From JBBRCE01 sp038205115 (GTDB lineage: Bacteria > Planctomycetota > Planctomycetia > Pirellulales > JBBRCE01), in the NCBI GenBank assembly GCA_038205115.1, contig JBBRCE010000059.1, positions 1 to 30,343 of the forward strand: a DNA stretch of 30,343 nucleotides, in the 5' to 3' direction. The notes under the pieces are model-generated. The model worked only from the letters and a program-made list of their open reading frames with translations, did no database searches and was not told the origin of the DNA. The position numbers and the translations under genes were made by a program. Within the stretch, counting starts at the first letter, position 1; each line of letters begins with the position of its first letter. Positions 1 through 9,189 of this stretch are shown here, piece after piece.

Positions 1-37
1 GTTCTTGGCAGCTTTCGACGTGATCTTCAAGTATTAA
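1..37 (+). CDS. C-terminal tail of an upstream gene (partial)
   Basis: A plus-strand frame is open from the left edge and ends with TAA at 35-37. The visible residues are FLAAFDVIFKY. The fragment is too short to identify. It is called because a strong plus-direction intrinsic terminator starts about 50 bases after this stop, as expected for the end of a transcription unit. Frame 1 is also open here and runs on through the terminator, which makes it the less likely choice. Confidence 0.35.
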   Translation, partial: FLAAFDVIFKY

Positions 38-84
38 TCGCCCGCGAGGCAGGCCAACCGGCCAAGCCTCACGGCAACCATCTT

Positions 85-126
85 CAACATCGCCCGACGG
101 AGCAATCCGCCGGGCGATGTTGTTTT
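85..126 (+). terminator. intrinsic terminator with GCAA tetraloop
   Basis: CAACATCGCCCG (85-96) pairs perfectly with CGGGCGATGTTG (111-122). Inside it, after one A-C mismatch, CGGA (98-101) pairs with TCCG (106-109) and leaves a GCAA loop of the GNRA type. A run TTTT follows at 123-126. The T-run is on the plus strand, so it serves the gene entering from the left, not the minus-strand gene ending at 194. Confidence 0.75.
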
Positions 127-193
127 GTTGAGTGGTGCAAAATTCACACGCAATTCGGATCCGCGCCGCAACCCGTTCCGTTGCGCCCGCTCA

Positions 194-2221
194 CTATTTT
201 CTTGGTCCGACCGTCGCAATATCAAACGGCACAAATCCTAGTTCCAGCGCCGGCGAATGCGGATCGAGCCGGAAGTCTCCGGCCGGCGCGTTGACGAACA
301 ACGGATCGGCAATCCGCGAGTGCTCGTCCTGATGTTCTTTTTGCCACTGCTTCAGCGAAAGCTTATCGAAACGAATTTCGCGGCCGTCGGTTCGCCAATA
401 CAGATTGTGATCGAAGGCCACGCGCGGCTTTTCCCATTGGCCATGCAGCAGCTTGCCGCCGGCGAAATACACGATGTTGCGCTCGAACGTGAAGCTGGGA
501 TGCTCTTCCAGTTTGGTGCGCTGAATTTGCTGATCGCGTCCCAGCGCAAAAATGTTATTGCGGACGATGTTCTCTTGGCCATAGTGCTGGTGAAAGCCGC
601 CATGCGTGGTGCGATAGACGAGATTATTTTCGGCCAGAATGCCGGCACTGCCTTCGTCGAAGTAAATGCCCCAGCCGCCGTAAGCTTGGCCGGCGATATC
701 GTGAAACACATTGTTGCGAATCACGGTGCCGGTCTGTTTGCCAAGGGTGTAAATCCCGCCCATGTCGCTGAGCCACTCTTTGCCCAGATCGTGCACGTGA
801 TTGAATTCGACCGTGTTGTGGTCGCACATGGCCGGCCCGTAACCCCAGGTCCAGCCCAGCGAGATGCCGGTGTAGTAGAAATCGTGAATATGATTGTGGG
901 CGATGGTGTTGTACGTGCTTTGGCCCACCCAGATGCCAACGGCCTGATGAAACGTCTGTCCGCCGTCGTGAATGTGACAGTCGCTAATCGTATTGCCAAA
1001 CGTTTGTAGCGGCTGCTGGGTGGAAATGATGGTCTCGCCAATTTTCACGCCGCCCGCGCCGAGATCCCGCAGTTCGCAACCGGCGATGCGGCACTGCTGG
1101 CAACCTTTGGCCAGTTGAATTCCATAGTTGCTCACATGGCTCACCGTGCAGCCATCGAGCGTGCAGCGCGTCATGCCGCTGCCGACGACCGCGCCTGGCA
1201 CGCTCTGCGCCGCCTGAATATCGCCGGGGTTGTCGCGCGCGAGCCACCATTCGGCATGACTGAACGTCAGACCGCGGAGCGTAAGATCGTTGACGTTTTT
1301 GGCCAGTTCCGGATTGCCGTCGAATCGCACCAGCGTGGTCAGCACGGGGGCAATCACCTCGGCGCTAGTCATGTTTTCGCCAGCGACCGGCCAGTAATAC
1401 AGCAGGCCCGTTTTGCGATTCAAATACCATTCGCCGGGCGAATCCAGCAATTCCAAGCCGTTTTCCAAATAGTAACGAGCCGGTTTGGCGCCATCTTCCA
1501 GCGTACGTCGGCTCGGTTTGACGAAGGTGGCCGTATGCTCGCGGTCGTCGATGGTGGCCACAGCCATCCGCACATCCACCCACAAGTGAAACATCACCAC
1601 GTCCAGGTCTTCTGGATTCTCGCAAGGCACGATGTCGCCGGGCAGATAGCGAAATCGATTTTGTCCGCCCTTGTGGTGGTCCGGATTTTTCGGATCAAGC
1701 AAGTCGGCGACTTTCGAAAAGCCGACGTTGGGATGCCGCGCGCGGGTGCGCCGCTGTCCGTTGATAAACAATTGATGGAAGTACCACTTGCCGGCGGCCA
1801 CTTCTGGAATTTGCGCCGCCCACAAACGCCGGCCAGCGACATCCACTTCGCGCCAGCCCTCGATCTGGCGACCACCGCTGAAGACCGGCGCTTCGCCAGG
1901 CGCTGCGGAAATAACGACCGGATTCTTTTCCGTGCCGGAATCTTCGGCCGTAAAAACTAGCGGCTGCGTCAAGCGATAGGTGCCGCCATGCACGATCACG
2001 TCGCACGCCTGGTCGGTCTGTTTGGGAACGCGCCGCAGTTCGTGCAGCGCCTGTTGCGCGCGACCGAGCGTGGCAAATGGCTCTTCCGCAGTGCCGGAGC
2101 TTTTGTCGCTGCCGCGGGGCGACACATGCCAGGTGACCGCCAGGGCCGCTGACGGTCCGTTTGAGGCGAACAGCATCAAAATGGCGAACACCACGGACAA
2201 TCGGCAATCTCGAAAGGTCAT
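194..2221 (-). CDS. secreted right-handed parallel beta-helix protein, possible glycoside hydrolase
   Basis: The product is about 675 residues. The start at 2221 puts the signal peptide MTFRDCRLSVVFAILMLFAS at the N-terminus; a longer frame to 2326 would run into the neighbouring gene and bury it. The mature protein opens with TWHVSPRGSDKSSGTAEEPF, the usual entry (VSPxGxDxxxGTxxxPFxTL) of parallel beta-helix carbohydrate-active proteins. A middle segment (GLELLDSPGEWYLNRKTGLL) resembles GH141-type proteins, from memory only. The C-terminal half shows helix rungs with repeated N-x-I/V and H-N/H-D steps such as NTIAHNHIHDF and GTVIRNNVFHD. A role in polysaccharide breakdown outside the cytoplasm is inferred; I could not assign catalytic residues. 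It lies 31 bases downstream of the HD gene on the same strand. Confidence 0.8.
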   Translation of the reverse strand: MTFRDCRLSVVFAILMLFASNGPSAALAVTWHVSPRGSDKSSGTAEEPFATLGRAQQALHELRRVPKQTDQACDVIVHGGTYRLTQPLVFTAEDSGTEKNPVVISAAPGEAPVFSGGRQIEGWREVDVAGRRLWAAQIPEVAAGKWYFHQLFINGQRRTRARHPNVGFSKVADLLDPKNPDHHKGGQNRFRYLPGDIVPCENPEDLDVVMFHLWVDVRMAVATIDDREHTATFVKPSRRTLEDGAKPARYYLENGLELLDSPGEWYLNRKTGLLYYWPVAGENMTSAEVIAPVLTTLVRFDGNPELAKNVNDLTLRGLTFSHAEWWLARDNPGDIQAAQSVPGAVVGSGMTRCTLDGCTVSHVSNYGIQLAKGCQQCRIAGCELRDLGAGGVKIGETIISTQQPLQTFGNTISDCHIHDGGQTFHQAVGIWVGQSTYNTIAHNHIHDFYYTGISLGWTWGYGPAMCDHNTVEFNHVHDLGKEWLSDMGGIYTLGKQTGTVIRNNVFHDIAGQAYGGWGIYFDEGSAGILAENNLVYRTTHGGFHQHYGQENIVRNNIFALGRDQQIQRTKLEEHPSFTFERNIVYFAGGKLLHGQWEKPRVAFDHNLYWRTDGREIRFDKLSLKQWQKEHQDEHSRIADPLFVNAPAGDFRLDPHSPALELGFVPFDIATVGPRK

Positions 2222-2252
2222 CTGCGTACTCGCGATGCGCTGTTGACTACCA

Positions 2253-3650
<1,398 letters not shown>

Positions 3651-3824
3651 ATACATTTCCCAATAGCTACAATCGTCGCAGATTACTTAAATTTGCGTCA
3701 ATGAAATTGGCAGCGAACTTGCTAATCGTGAAACCGAGTGTCAAATTAGCCGCCCCACGAACCGATAGAAATCAAATGCCCAGCGTTCGCGTTTCCCAGT
3801 TGAGTGGTGGTCGCGAAGTTTTTC

Positions 3825-3841
3825 AAGGAGAGGTTCGCGTG
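3825..3841 (+). promoter_or_regulatory. Shine-Dalgarno deciding a GTG start
   Basis: AAGGAGAGG at 3825-3833 lies five bases before GTG at 3839-3841. It sets the start of the secreted protein that follows, rather than the ATG 138 bases upstream. From this GTG the signal peptide is at the N-terminus. Confidence 0.8.
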
Positions 3842-5797
3842 ATTTGTAAGCTATCGCGGTTGGTTGTTTGCTCATGCATCCTGGTGTCGGGTTTGGCAGT
3901 TTCGCTGGCGGCGCAGCCGGCCGAAGAACTGCTGCCCAGCACGACCAAGGGCTTGTTCATCGTAGCGAATTTGAGCACGCTGGAGGATCACTTTAACGCC
4001 TCCGAGTTCGGAAAGTTATCGAACGATCCGACCATGAAGGCGTTTGTGGACGACTTCCGCGCGCAAATTCATAAAAACGGCGCCCGCAAACTGGAAAAAC
4101 TTGGCCTGACGTTGGAAGAGCTCGAGGGCGTGCCCGGCGGCGAGATCGCCTTGGCGACCACGTTTCAGGCAGCGAGCAAAGAACGGGGCACGTTGGCCGT
4201 GGCGTCGCAAATTTTGTTGGTGGACGTGACCGGCAAAAACAAGCAGGCCACCGCGCTGCTCAGCAAGATCGACGCCAATCTGAAAAAGCAAGGCGCCAAG
4301 CAAACTTCGGCCGCCAATAGCCCCATCACCGTCTTTACACTGCCGCGTGAAGAAGGCGAACGCCAAGACCGCATTGCCGCTTACTTTCTGGATGGCGACC
4401 TGCTGGCGGCCGCCGATGATGTCAACGTGCTGACCGAAATTCGCAAAGCGGTGGGCAAAGGCCGTGGCGATTCGATCAAAACGCTGGTGGCTTACGACAA
4501 AGTCATGAGCCGCTGCAAGTCCGAAGCCGGCAGCCTCGCGCCGGACTTCCGCTGGTATGTCGATCCGTTTGGTTTCATTGATGCACGCCATTTACAAATG
4601 CCGGCCGCGCTGCGGCGGGCCGGACCCGACAAAGCCACCATTTTTCGTAAGCAGGGCTTTTCGGCCGTCCAAGCCATGGGCGGCTACGTCAATTTCAAAA
4701 CCGAAAAGTACGAATTCCTGCACCGCACGGCCATTTACGCGCCTCGCGATCCGGCCGCCAAAGGCAACGACAAATATGCGCTGGCCGCCAACATGCTCAG
4801 CTTCAGCAACAGCGCTAACTTAGCGCCCGAAAAATTCATCCCTCGCGATCTGGCCAATTACACCACCTTCAATTGCGACCTGCTCAAGGCTTTCGACTCG
4901 TCAGAATCGTTGGTCGATGCCGTCGTCGGTGAAAAAGGCGTGTTCCGCGATATCATCGCTGGCATCCGCGACGATGCCAAAGGCCCGATGGTCGATCTGC
5001 GCAAGGAAATCATCTCCAAGCTCGGCCAACGCTGCACTGTCGTGGCCGATTACGTGACGCCCATCGACGCCAAGTGCGAACGCAAAGCGTTCATCGTCGA
5101 AATCCCCGCCGCCAATGTCGCTACGGTGGGCAAAGCCATCGATCGATTGTTCGGCCGCGATAAGGACGTCCGAATTCACAACTATCAAGGCATTAAAATC
5201 TACGAAATCATCGAGCCAGGCTCCGGCGTGCAGGCCACGCCCGCCTCGCTCTCCATGCCGACCATTCAGATGGGCGGAACAAACTTTACGCCGGTGCAGC
5301 ATGCCGACCTCAAGCGACCCGTGAATGACGACAACGGCCGGTTGCTGAAAAATGCCGCCATCTGCCTGGTCAACAATCGCTTGTATCTCGCTTCGCACGT
5401 CGAATTCTTGAAAAAGCTGACCAACGAACTCCCGCCAGAAAACCAATTGACCGGCGCCGACGATCTGAATCTGGTCAACCAGGAACTGGCTGCCCTGGGC
5501 GCCAAGGAATGCAGCTTCCGAATTTTCACGCGTACCGATGAAGCGTATCGCCCCACTTACGAACTGATTCGTATGGGCAAGATGCCAGAGTCGGAAACCA
5601 TGTTTGCCAGCATGTTGAACTCGATGTTCGACGAAGGCAAAGAAGGCGTGCTGCGCCCGCAACGCATCGACGGCAAAAATCTGCCCGAGTACGACATGGC
5701 CCGCCGCTACTTCGGCCCGGCTGGCCACTACATCACCACGGAAACCGACGGTTGGTACGCCTCGGGCTTCACGATCGGCAATAACGCCAAGAAGTAA
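3839..5797 (+). CDS. secreted protein of unknown function
   Basis: The product is about 652 residues from the GTG with a strong Shine-Dalgarno. It begins VICKLSRLVVCSCILVSGLA (initiator read as Met), a signal peptide ending near SLAAQPAEE. The mature part opens TTKGLFIVANLSTLEDHF, then alternates predicted alpha/beta segments with many KA/EK helices and no second membrane segment. I recognise no catalytic motif. Its style resembles planctomycete exported proteins in which every module starts with a phrase like 'kGlfivaNl', and, loosely, the periplasmic part of the pseudokinase at 11657 (VIPQAVVAVRLADLCKNPEW). A DUF3352-like relation is possible but unverified. It is transcribed divergently from the HD gene, with about 190 bases between the starts. 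Confidence 0.8.
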   Translation: MICKLSRLVVCSCILVSGLAVSLAAQPAEELLPSTTKGLFIVANLSTLEDHFNASEFGKLSNDPTMKAFVDDFRAQIHKNGARKLEKLGLTLEELEGVPGGEIALATTFQAASKERGTLAVASQILLVDVTGKNKQATALLSKIDANLKKQGAKQTSAANSPITVFTLPREEGERQDRIAAYFLDGDLLAAADDVNVLTEIRKAVGKGRGDSIKTLVAYDKVMSRCKSEAGSLAPDFRWYVDPFGFIDARHLQMPAALRRAGPDKATIFRKQGFSAVQAMGGYVNFKTEKYEFLHRTAIYAPRDPAAKGNDKYALAANMLSFSNSANLAPEKFIPRDLANYTTFNCDLLKAFDSSESLVDAVVGEKGVFRDIIAGIRDDAKGPMVDLRKEIISKLGQRCTVVADYVTPIDAKCERKAFIVEIPAANVATVGKAIDRLFGRDKDVRIHNYQGIKIYEIIEPGSGVQATPASLSMPTIQMGGTNFTPVQHADLKRPVNDDNGRLLKNAAICLVNNRLYLASHVEFLKKLTNELPPENQLTGADDLNLVNQELAALGAKECSFRIFTRTDEAYRPTYELIRMGKMPESETMFASMLNSMFDEGKEGVLRPQRIDGKNLPEYDMARRYFGPAGHYITTETDGWYASGFTIGNNAKK

Positions 5798-5827
5798 GCG
5801 GCTGGCGTGACGACGCGTTGGTCGTCC

Positions 5828-5867
5828 AGCGAATCGCTGCTTGCTTGCGGGCTGACAGCGATTCGCT
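5828..5867 (+). terminator. hairpin after the secreted-protein gene, weak terminator candidate
   Basis: AGCGAATCGCTG (5828-5839) pairs perfectly with CAGCGATTCGCT (5856-5867) over a 16-base loop. It starts 31 bases after the stop at 5797. No T-run follows (the next bases are TGTGG), so termination would have to be Rho-assisted, or the hairpin may only stabilise the 3' end. Confidence 0.4.
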
Positions 5868-5878
5868 TGTGGAAATGC

Positions 5879-5926
5879 ATCGACGATCATTTTCGACGAT
5901 TCATCGACAATCATTTTCGACGATCG
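5879..5926. repeat. two tandem 24-base direct repeats
   Basis: Copies at 5879-5902 and 5903-5926 share ATCGAC, one variable base (G or A), then ATCATTTTCGACGAT, and differ otherwise only in the last two bases. Each copy also contains a near-palindrome around ATTTTCGA, with CGACGAT and ATCGAC halves. Function is unknown; the layout would suit a double operator or replication slippage. Confidence 0.8.
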
Positions 5927-6043
5927 TTATTGACGTTCAACGATCGGTGACCGCTATCGGCGCGATCCAACCCCTTGAAGTGCATGCGGCGAATCTGCTG
6001 GCAACATGCACGGCAGACCTGCGATAAACCGGCGTTGGAGAAA

Positions 6044-6090
6044 CGAGGGCGTTTGCGTTAAACTGTGCCCTCGCTTGAGACAACCCTCGC
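6044..6090 (+). promoter_or_regulatory. leader hairpin with two alternative pairing partners
   Basis: CGAGGGC (6044-6050) pairs with GCCCTCG (6067-6073), extended inside by GTTT/AAAC (6051-6054 with 6060-6063) around a GCGTT loop. The CCCTCGC segment is repeated at 6084-6090, so CGAGGG could pair with either copy. The structure ends about ten bases before the ribosome binding site AAGGAAG (6099-6105) of the methyltransferase gene. A regulatory role is inferred only. Confidence 0.35.
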
Positions 6091-6110
6091 CGCGTAACAA
6101 GGAAGTTCGC

Positions 6111-7064
6111 ATGGCCGTCAGCAGCAGCACCGCGCCCCAGCGCCGCGTCAAGAATCTCACCACGTCGCCAATGCCGCCGGTGGCGCCAAGCGTCACGCCG
6201 GCAAAATCCGGCAAGCGACCGCTGCATCCTTCGTTGTTTCACTGCCCTGGCTGCGGCAACGCAACGCTGGACGCCGAAACCGAAAAGCTGCATTGCCGTG
6301 GCTGCGGCGCCAATTATCCGCGCACCGCTGGCAAATTCCTATTCGTCAACGTGGGCGAAGAAGTCGTCACCGATGGCTTGGATCGCATCAAGTCCTTCTT
6401 CAAAAAGTTCACTGGCTTGTACAAGCTGCTGATTGAAGTCGTGAGCCCCGTATATCCGCTGATGTATGGGCATTGCCGGCAAATCATCCGCGACGAAATC
6501 GCCGGCCGCGATCTGGTGGCCATCAACCTAGGCAGCGGTTACGGTACGCTGAGCGAGCATTTGTACAACGTTGATCTGCTGCCCTATCCGGCCGTGGATG
6601 TCACAGCGGACATCGAGCATTTGCCGTTCAAAGATAATAGCGTCGACTACATCATGAACGTTGCCGTGCTGGAGCACGTGCCGCATCCGGCCAAGGCGAT
6701 TGCCGAAATCCACCGCGTGCTCAAGCCGGGCGGCAAACTGTATTGCTACATTCCGTTCATGCAAGGCTTTCACGCCTCGCCGTACGATTTTCAGCGTTTC
6801 ACCTACGAAGGCATGAAGGTCCAATTCGAAAAGTTCGACATCCAGAAAATTCACAGCATCGGACCAACGTCCGGCATGTTGTGGATCGTGCAAGAGTGGC
6901 TGGCGATTGCGCTATCGTTCGGAATCAAGCCGCTGCATCGGCTGTTGCACCTGGGCTTGATGGCCACCACTTGGCCGCTCAAATTCCTCGACGTGGCACT
7001 CAATCACCATCCGATGGCCAAAAACATCGCCACCGGTTTCAGCGTCCGCTGCGTCAAGAAATAA
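6111..7064 (+). CDS. zinc-ribbon class I SAM-dependent methyltransferase
   Basis: The product is about 317 residues. The start at 6111 follows AAGGAAG at 6099-6105; longer upstream frames lack this. After a low-complexity Ser/Pro segment (residues 1-40) comes a four-cysteine ribbon, CPGCG (C45, C48) and CRGCG (C62, C65), of the Trm112-like type. A class I methyltransferase domain follows: motif I is NLGSGYG (139-145), an acidic residue lies in AVDVTADIEHLPF (about 161-173), then NVAVLEHVPHP (183-193) and HRVLKPGGKL (201-210), typical of the Methyltransf_11 family. The C-terminal ~60 residues are hydrophobic and may touch the membrane. The substrate is unknown; similar enzymes act on lipids, glycans or quinones. 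Confidence 0.85.
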   Translation: MAVSSSTAPQRRVKNLTTSPMPPVAPSVTPAKSGKRPLHPSLFHCPGCGNATLDAETEKLHCRGCGANYPRTAGKFLFVNVGEEVVTDGLDRIKSFFKKFTGLYKLLIEVVSPVYPLMYGHCRQIIRDEIAGRDLVAINLGSGYGTLSEHLYNVDLLPYPAVDVTADIEHLPFKDNSVDYIMNVAVLEHVPHPAKAIAEIHRVLKPGGKLYCYIPFMQGFHASPYDFQRFTYEGMKVQFEKFDIQKIHSIGPTSGMLWIVQEWLAIALSFGIKPLHRLLHLGLMATTWPLKFLDVALNHHPMAKNIATGFSVRCVKK

Positions 7065-7115
7065 ACGCGGCGTGGCGGCGTAAAAAAAGTTTTGACGTGC
7101 AGCGCGCGATTCCGA

Positions 7116-7592
7116 TTAGCTGGGCGCGTTCGATTCGGCAAGCTGTCGGACGATTGCCAGCGCTTCGACCACGTGCTTGTCGCCAGACAACAGCGCGCTG
7201 AACGTATGCCGCACGATGCCTTGCTTATCAATCACAAATGTGATGCGGCGGGGAATCAGGCCCAGAGTCTTGCTCACGCCGTACAGTTTCTGCAAGCGGC
7301 CGTCGGCATCACTCAATAGGATGAACGGCAACTGCTTCGACGCCGAAAAATCGCGGTGCTTGGCCAGCGAGTCTTCGCTCACGCCAATCACCACCGCGCC
7401 CGCCTGCGTGAAATCTTCGTACGCGTCGCGGAAGGCGCAGGCTTGCGCGGTACAGACCGAGGTGCCGTCGCGCGGGTAGAAATACAGCACGACCGACTGT
7501 TTACCGCGGTAACTGCTCAGCGAAAATTGCTGGCCTGCCGCGGATTCTGCCGTGAAGTCCGGCGCGGCCTCGCCCGTTTGAATCGATTTCAT
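7116..7592 (-). CDS. thioredoxin-dependent peroxiredoxin, BCP/PrxQ type
   Basis: The product is 158 residues, the usual length for the family. It reduces H2O2 and organic peroxides with electrons from thioredoxin in the cytoplasm. The active site reads YPRDGTSVCTAQACAFRD: P40, T44 and the peroxidatic C47 fit PxxxTxxC, and C52 five residues later is the BCP-type resolving cysteine. The usual TPGC is TSVC here, a mild variation. N-terminal APDF and C-terminal ITFVIDKQGIVRH are also typical. It converges with the methyltransferase gene (51-base gap). A run of seven T on the minus strand lies at 7082-7088 just past its stop, but I found no clear stem before it. Confidence 0.93.
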   Translation of the reverse strand: MKSIQTGEAAPDFTAESAAGQQFSLSSYRGKQSVVLYFYPRDGTSVCTAQACAFRDAYEDFTQAGAVVIGVSEDSLAKHRDFSASKQLPFILLSDADGRLQKLYGVSKTLGLIPRRITFVIDKQGIVRHTFSALLSGDKHVVEALAIVRQLAESNAPS

Positions 7593-7663
7593 CGTCGGCC
7601 ACCCGTTGCCTGAGAGAATGTTTGCCGTGCGTGCATCATTCTACTCGGGCAGGCTCGGCTTAA

Positions 7664-7689
7664 CAGCGCATGGCAATTCACATGCGCAG
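7664..7689 (-). terminator. hairpin after the small envelope operon, weak terminator candidate
   Basis: GCGCATG (7666-7672) pairs perfectly with CATGCGC (7681-7687) over an eight-base loop. It lies about 60 bases beyond the stop of the lipoprotein gene and about 75 bases before the peroxiredoxin start, both minus strand. No T-run follows, so it may be a terminator, a 3'-end stabiliser or an operator for the peroxiredoxin gene. Confidence 0.3.
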
Positions 7690-7744
7690 TGGCCAGACGC
7701 GCCATACCGTTGCCATGTCGAGTCGCAGCGCTGGCTGCCGTGGC

Positions 7745-7972
7745 TCACAAGCCAGCGTCTTTGGCGTTGGGAATCGTGCTGCCGGGGATCTTTCTGGGCG
7801 CCGCCCTTGCGGACGCGCTGCCGGAATCTGCCGGCAGGCTCGGCTTGCCGGTGGTCGGAATCGCCTTGGCTTGACTGCTTTGCGACGTCAGTGGCATTCG
7901 CGCGCAGCCGGCCGACATTGCCAGCGGCGCAAGGGCAAGACTCGCGAAGAGGATGGTTCGCAAAATTTTCAT
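7745..7972 (-). CDS. small lipoprotein, unknown function
   Basis: The product is 75 residues. It begins MKILRTILFASLALAPLAMS followed by AGC: a basic start, a hydrophobic core and a Cys near residue 23 preceded by small residues, as in a lipoprotein signal. The -3 residue is Ser, which is permissive rather than ideal. The mature part is Ser/Pro/Lys-rich with no domain. AGGTG lies about five bases before the ATG. The ATG overlaps the stop of the upstream 57-residue gene (ATGA on the minus strand), which indicates translational coupling. It is the last gene of a four-gene run (8919 to 7745). Confidence 0.65.
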   Translation of the reverse strand: MKILRTILFASLALAPLAMSAGCARMPLTSQSSQAKAIPTTGKPSLPADSGSASARAAPRKIPGSTIPNAKDAGL

Positions 7973-8142
7973 TTCGCACCTGCCAGCGAGTCGGCCCAAG
8001 TGGTGTTCATAGGCGGCTCTGTTGTGATGATTTCAAAAAGCGGATGCACGCTGACAGCTAAAGCGGCCTGGCGTGTCAGCCGCCGACTGTTGATTGCCCG
8101 CACCACAATCGCGGCGAGCGTTACGACCGTGATGGTAATCAT
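7969..8142 (-). CDS. 57-residue single-pass membrane protein
   Basis: The ATG at 8142 follows AGGAA by about five bases. The translation starts MITITVVTLAAIVVRAINSR: one short N-terminal membrane helix followed by basic residues, giving an N-out/C-in or peripheral arrangement. A soluble tail of about 35 residues ends DSLAGAK. The stop TGA (7969-7971) overlaps the ATG of the lipoprotein gene by four bases in the ATGA arrangement. A longer frame extends upstream to 8475, but that part is antisense-like, Arg/His/Gln-rich and overlaps the neighbouring gene, so only this portion is called. No family is recognised. Confidence 0.6.
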   Translation of the reverse strand: MITITVVTLAAIVVRAINSRRLTRQAALAVSVHPLFEIITTEPPMNTTWADSLAGAK

Positions 8143-8177
8143 CACTGTTCCTGATGTTCGAAGCGGGCGCGGCGATT

Positions 8178-8549
8178 TTAAGGATTTTTGACCGCAGCGG
8201 GCGATGGCGATTTTTGCGAACTCTGTTGTCCAGACGCCGTGGCCGGATTCCGCATGATGCCGCCGCCCGTGGCTGGCTTGGGTGGCGGAGCAGCGGGCGT
8301 CAAAACGCTGGTGGCCTGATTCCAAAGCGATTTCATGCCGCTGCCGATCTGCTGAAATCCCGACGGTGGCGTGCTGTGATCGATGGCTGGCGTGCCTACG
8401 TGGTTCACCGGTTTGCCATTGAGCATTTGCGTGTGCGTAGTGTGGGCAACCGAGTTCTCGTTGCTCCATGGCCACCAGTCATCGGCCCGCGCAGCGCAGG
8501 GGAAACCGCCGATCACCATCGCGCAGCAGGCCAACAGGATTTTTCGCAT
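8178..8549 (-). CDS. small secreted protein, unknown function
   Basis: The product is 123 residues. The signal peptide MRKILLACCAMVIGGFPCAA ends near ARADDWWPW. The mature protein has an aromatic start (DDWWPWS), a His/Thr-rich stretch, a short amphipathic block (GFQQIGSGMKSLWNQATSVL), then a Pro/Ala/Lys-rich tail. The amphipathic block resembles one in the upstream neighbour (SLWARMKSGTANAWYKSTSM), so the two may be distant paralogues. It begins 13 bases after the upstream stop and is followed after 35 bases by the 57-residue membrane protein gene. Export is supported; function is not. Confidence 0.65.
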   Translation of the reverse strand: MRKILLACCAMVIGGFPCAARADDWWPWSNENSVAHTTHTQMLNGKPVNHVGTPAIDHSTPPSGFQQIGSGMKSLWNQATSVLTPAAPPPKPATGGGIMRNPATASGQQSSQKSPSPAAVKNP

Positions 8550-8562
8550 GGCAGTTTAACTT

Positions 8563-8919
8563 CTACTTGATGCGCGACTCTTCGCCCACGCGCGGTTGCT
8601 TGAGGAAATCGCCCACGGTGTTGCTCGACTTGCCGTCGACTTTGGCCTTGTTGGCGTCGTACGACGACGTGGGAGTTTTGTTGGTGCTGCTGGCACGGCT
8701 GCCGGTCATGGGCAGCGGCTCGGCCGGTTTGCTGCGGAACATGCTGGTGGATTTATACCAGGCGTTGGCGGTGCCACTCTTCATCCGCGCCCACAGGCTC
8801 GGCTGCTGGAAACCCACTTCGGCAATGACGGTGCCGTCTGGCGTTTCGGCCGCGTGCAGCGTCGAACCACACGAAACGGTCACAAGGAGGCCAAGGATCA
8901 GCGGAAAAGCGATTTTCAT
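8563..8919 (-). CDS. small secreted protein or lipoprotein, unknown function
   Basis: The product is 118 residues from the ATG at 8919, which follows GTGGAGA by about eight bases. An upstream in-frame start at 9009 would add 30 residues ahead of the signal peptide and is rejected. The signal sequence MKIAFPLILGLLVTVSCGST could be cut at LHA/AE by signal peptidase I, or lipidated at the Cys in VSC. The mature part contains SLWARMKSGTANAWYKSTSM and ends in a charged, Ser/Thr/Lys-rich tail. It is the first gene of the four-gene minus-strand run, facing the DUF393 gene across a 270-base divergent spacer. Confidence 0.65.
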   Translation of the reverse strand: MKIAFPLILGLLVTVSCGSTLHAAETPDGTVIAEVGFQQPSLWARMKSGTANAWYKSTSMFRSKPAEPLPMTGSRASSTNKTPTSSYDANKAKVDGKSSNTVGDFLKQPRVGEESRIK

Positions 8920-9189
8920 GCGTGAATCTCCACACGACTGAGACAAGCGAATGGCCCTTTCGCCGCGTGTTTCCGGCGAATTGCGGCGGGAGTGTCGCAA
9001 AACCGGCATTTCCCGTCCAGAGCGGTTTTTTTGAACCTAAAATTCAGAACCGCCTGCACGCGACCTGCGATCGCATCCGCATCCGGTTGCAGTTGGCCAG
9101 CAATTGCGGTCAGATGAGTGAAAACCACCGCCGGACGGAAATGTCCCGATGGCGCAGCAACGTACCAATTCGTAGCGAGCATTCGTCCC

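Larger units (their letters stand above)
5798..6110. other. 313-base spacer with hairpins and direct repeats
   Basis: No gene is credible here. The spacer holds a perfect 12-bp hairpin just after the upstream gene (5828-5867), two tandem 24-base repeats (5879-5926), and a hairpin in the leader of the downstream methyltransferase (6044-6073). Each is listed separately. Confidence 0.6.

Noticed and set aside
257..1960. Two plus-strand frames (250 and 281 residues) opposite the beta-helix gene
   Set aside because: They mirror the certain minus-strand gene, contain no domain I recognise and lack ribosome binding sites.
4901..5914. 337-residue minus-strand frame opposite the secreted protein gene
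   Set aside because: Antisense shadow. The plus-strand frame has a signal peptide and a strong ribosome binding site; this one has neither.
7082..7115. Intrinsic terminator between the methyltransferase and peroxiredoxin genes
   Set aside because: Seven T lie on the minus strand past the peroxiredoxin stop, but I could not find a convincing stem immediately before them.
8154..8570. Possible extra gene opposite the small secreted proteins
   Set aside because: Arg/Trp-rich shadow of two minus-strand genes with signal peptides.
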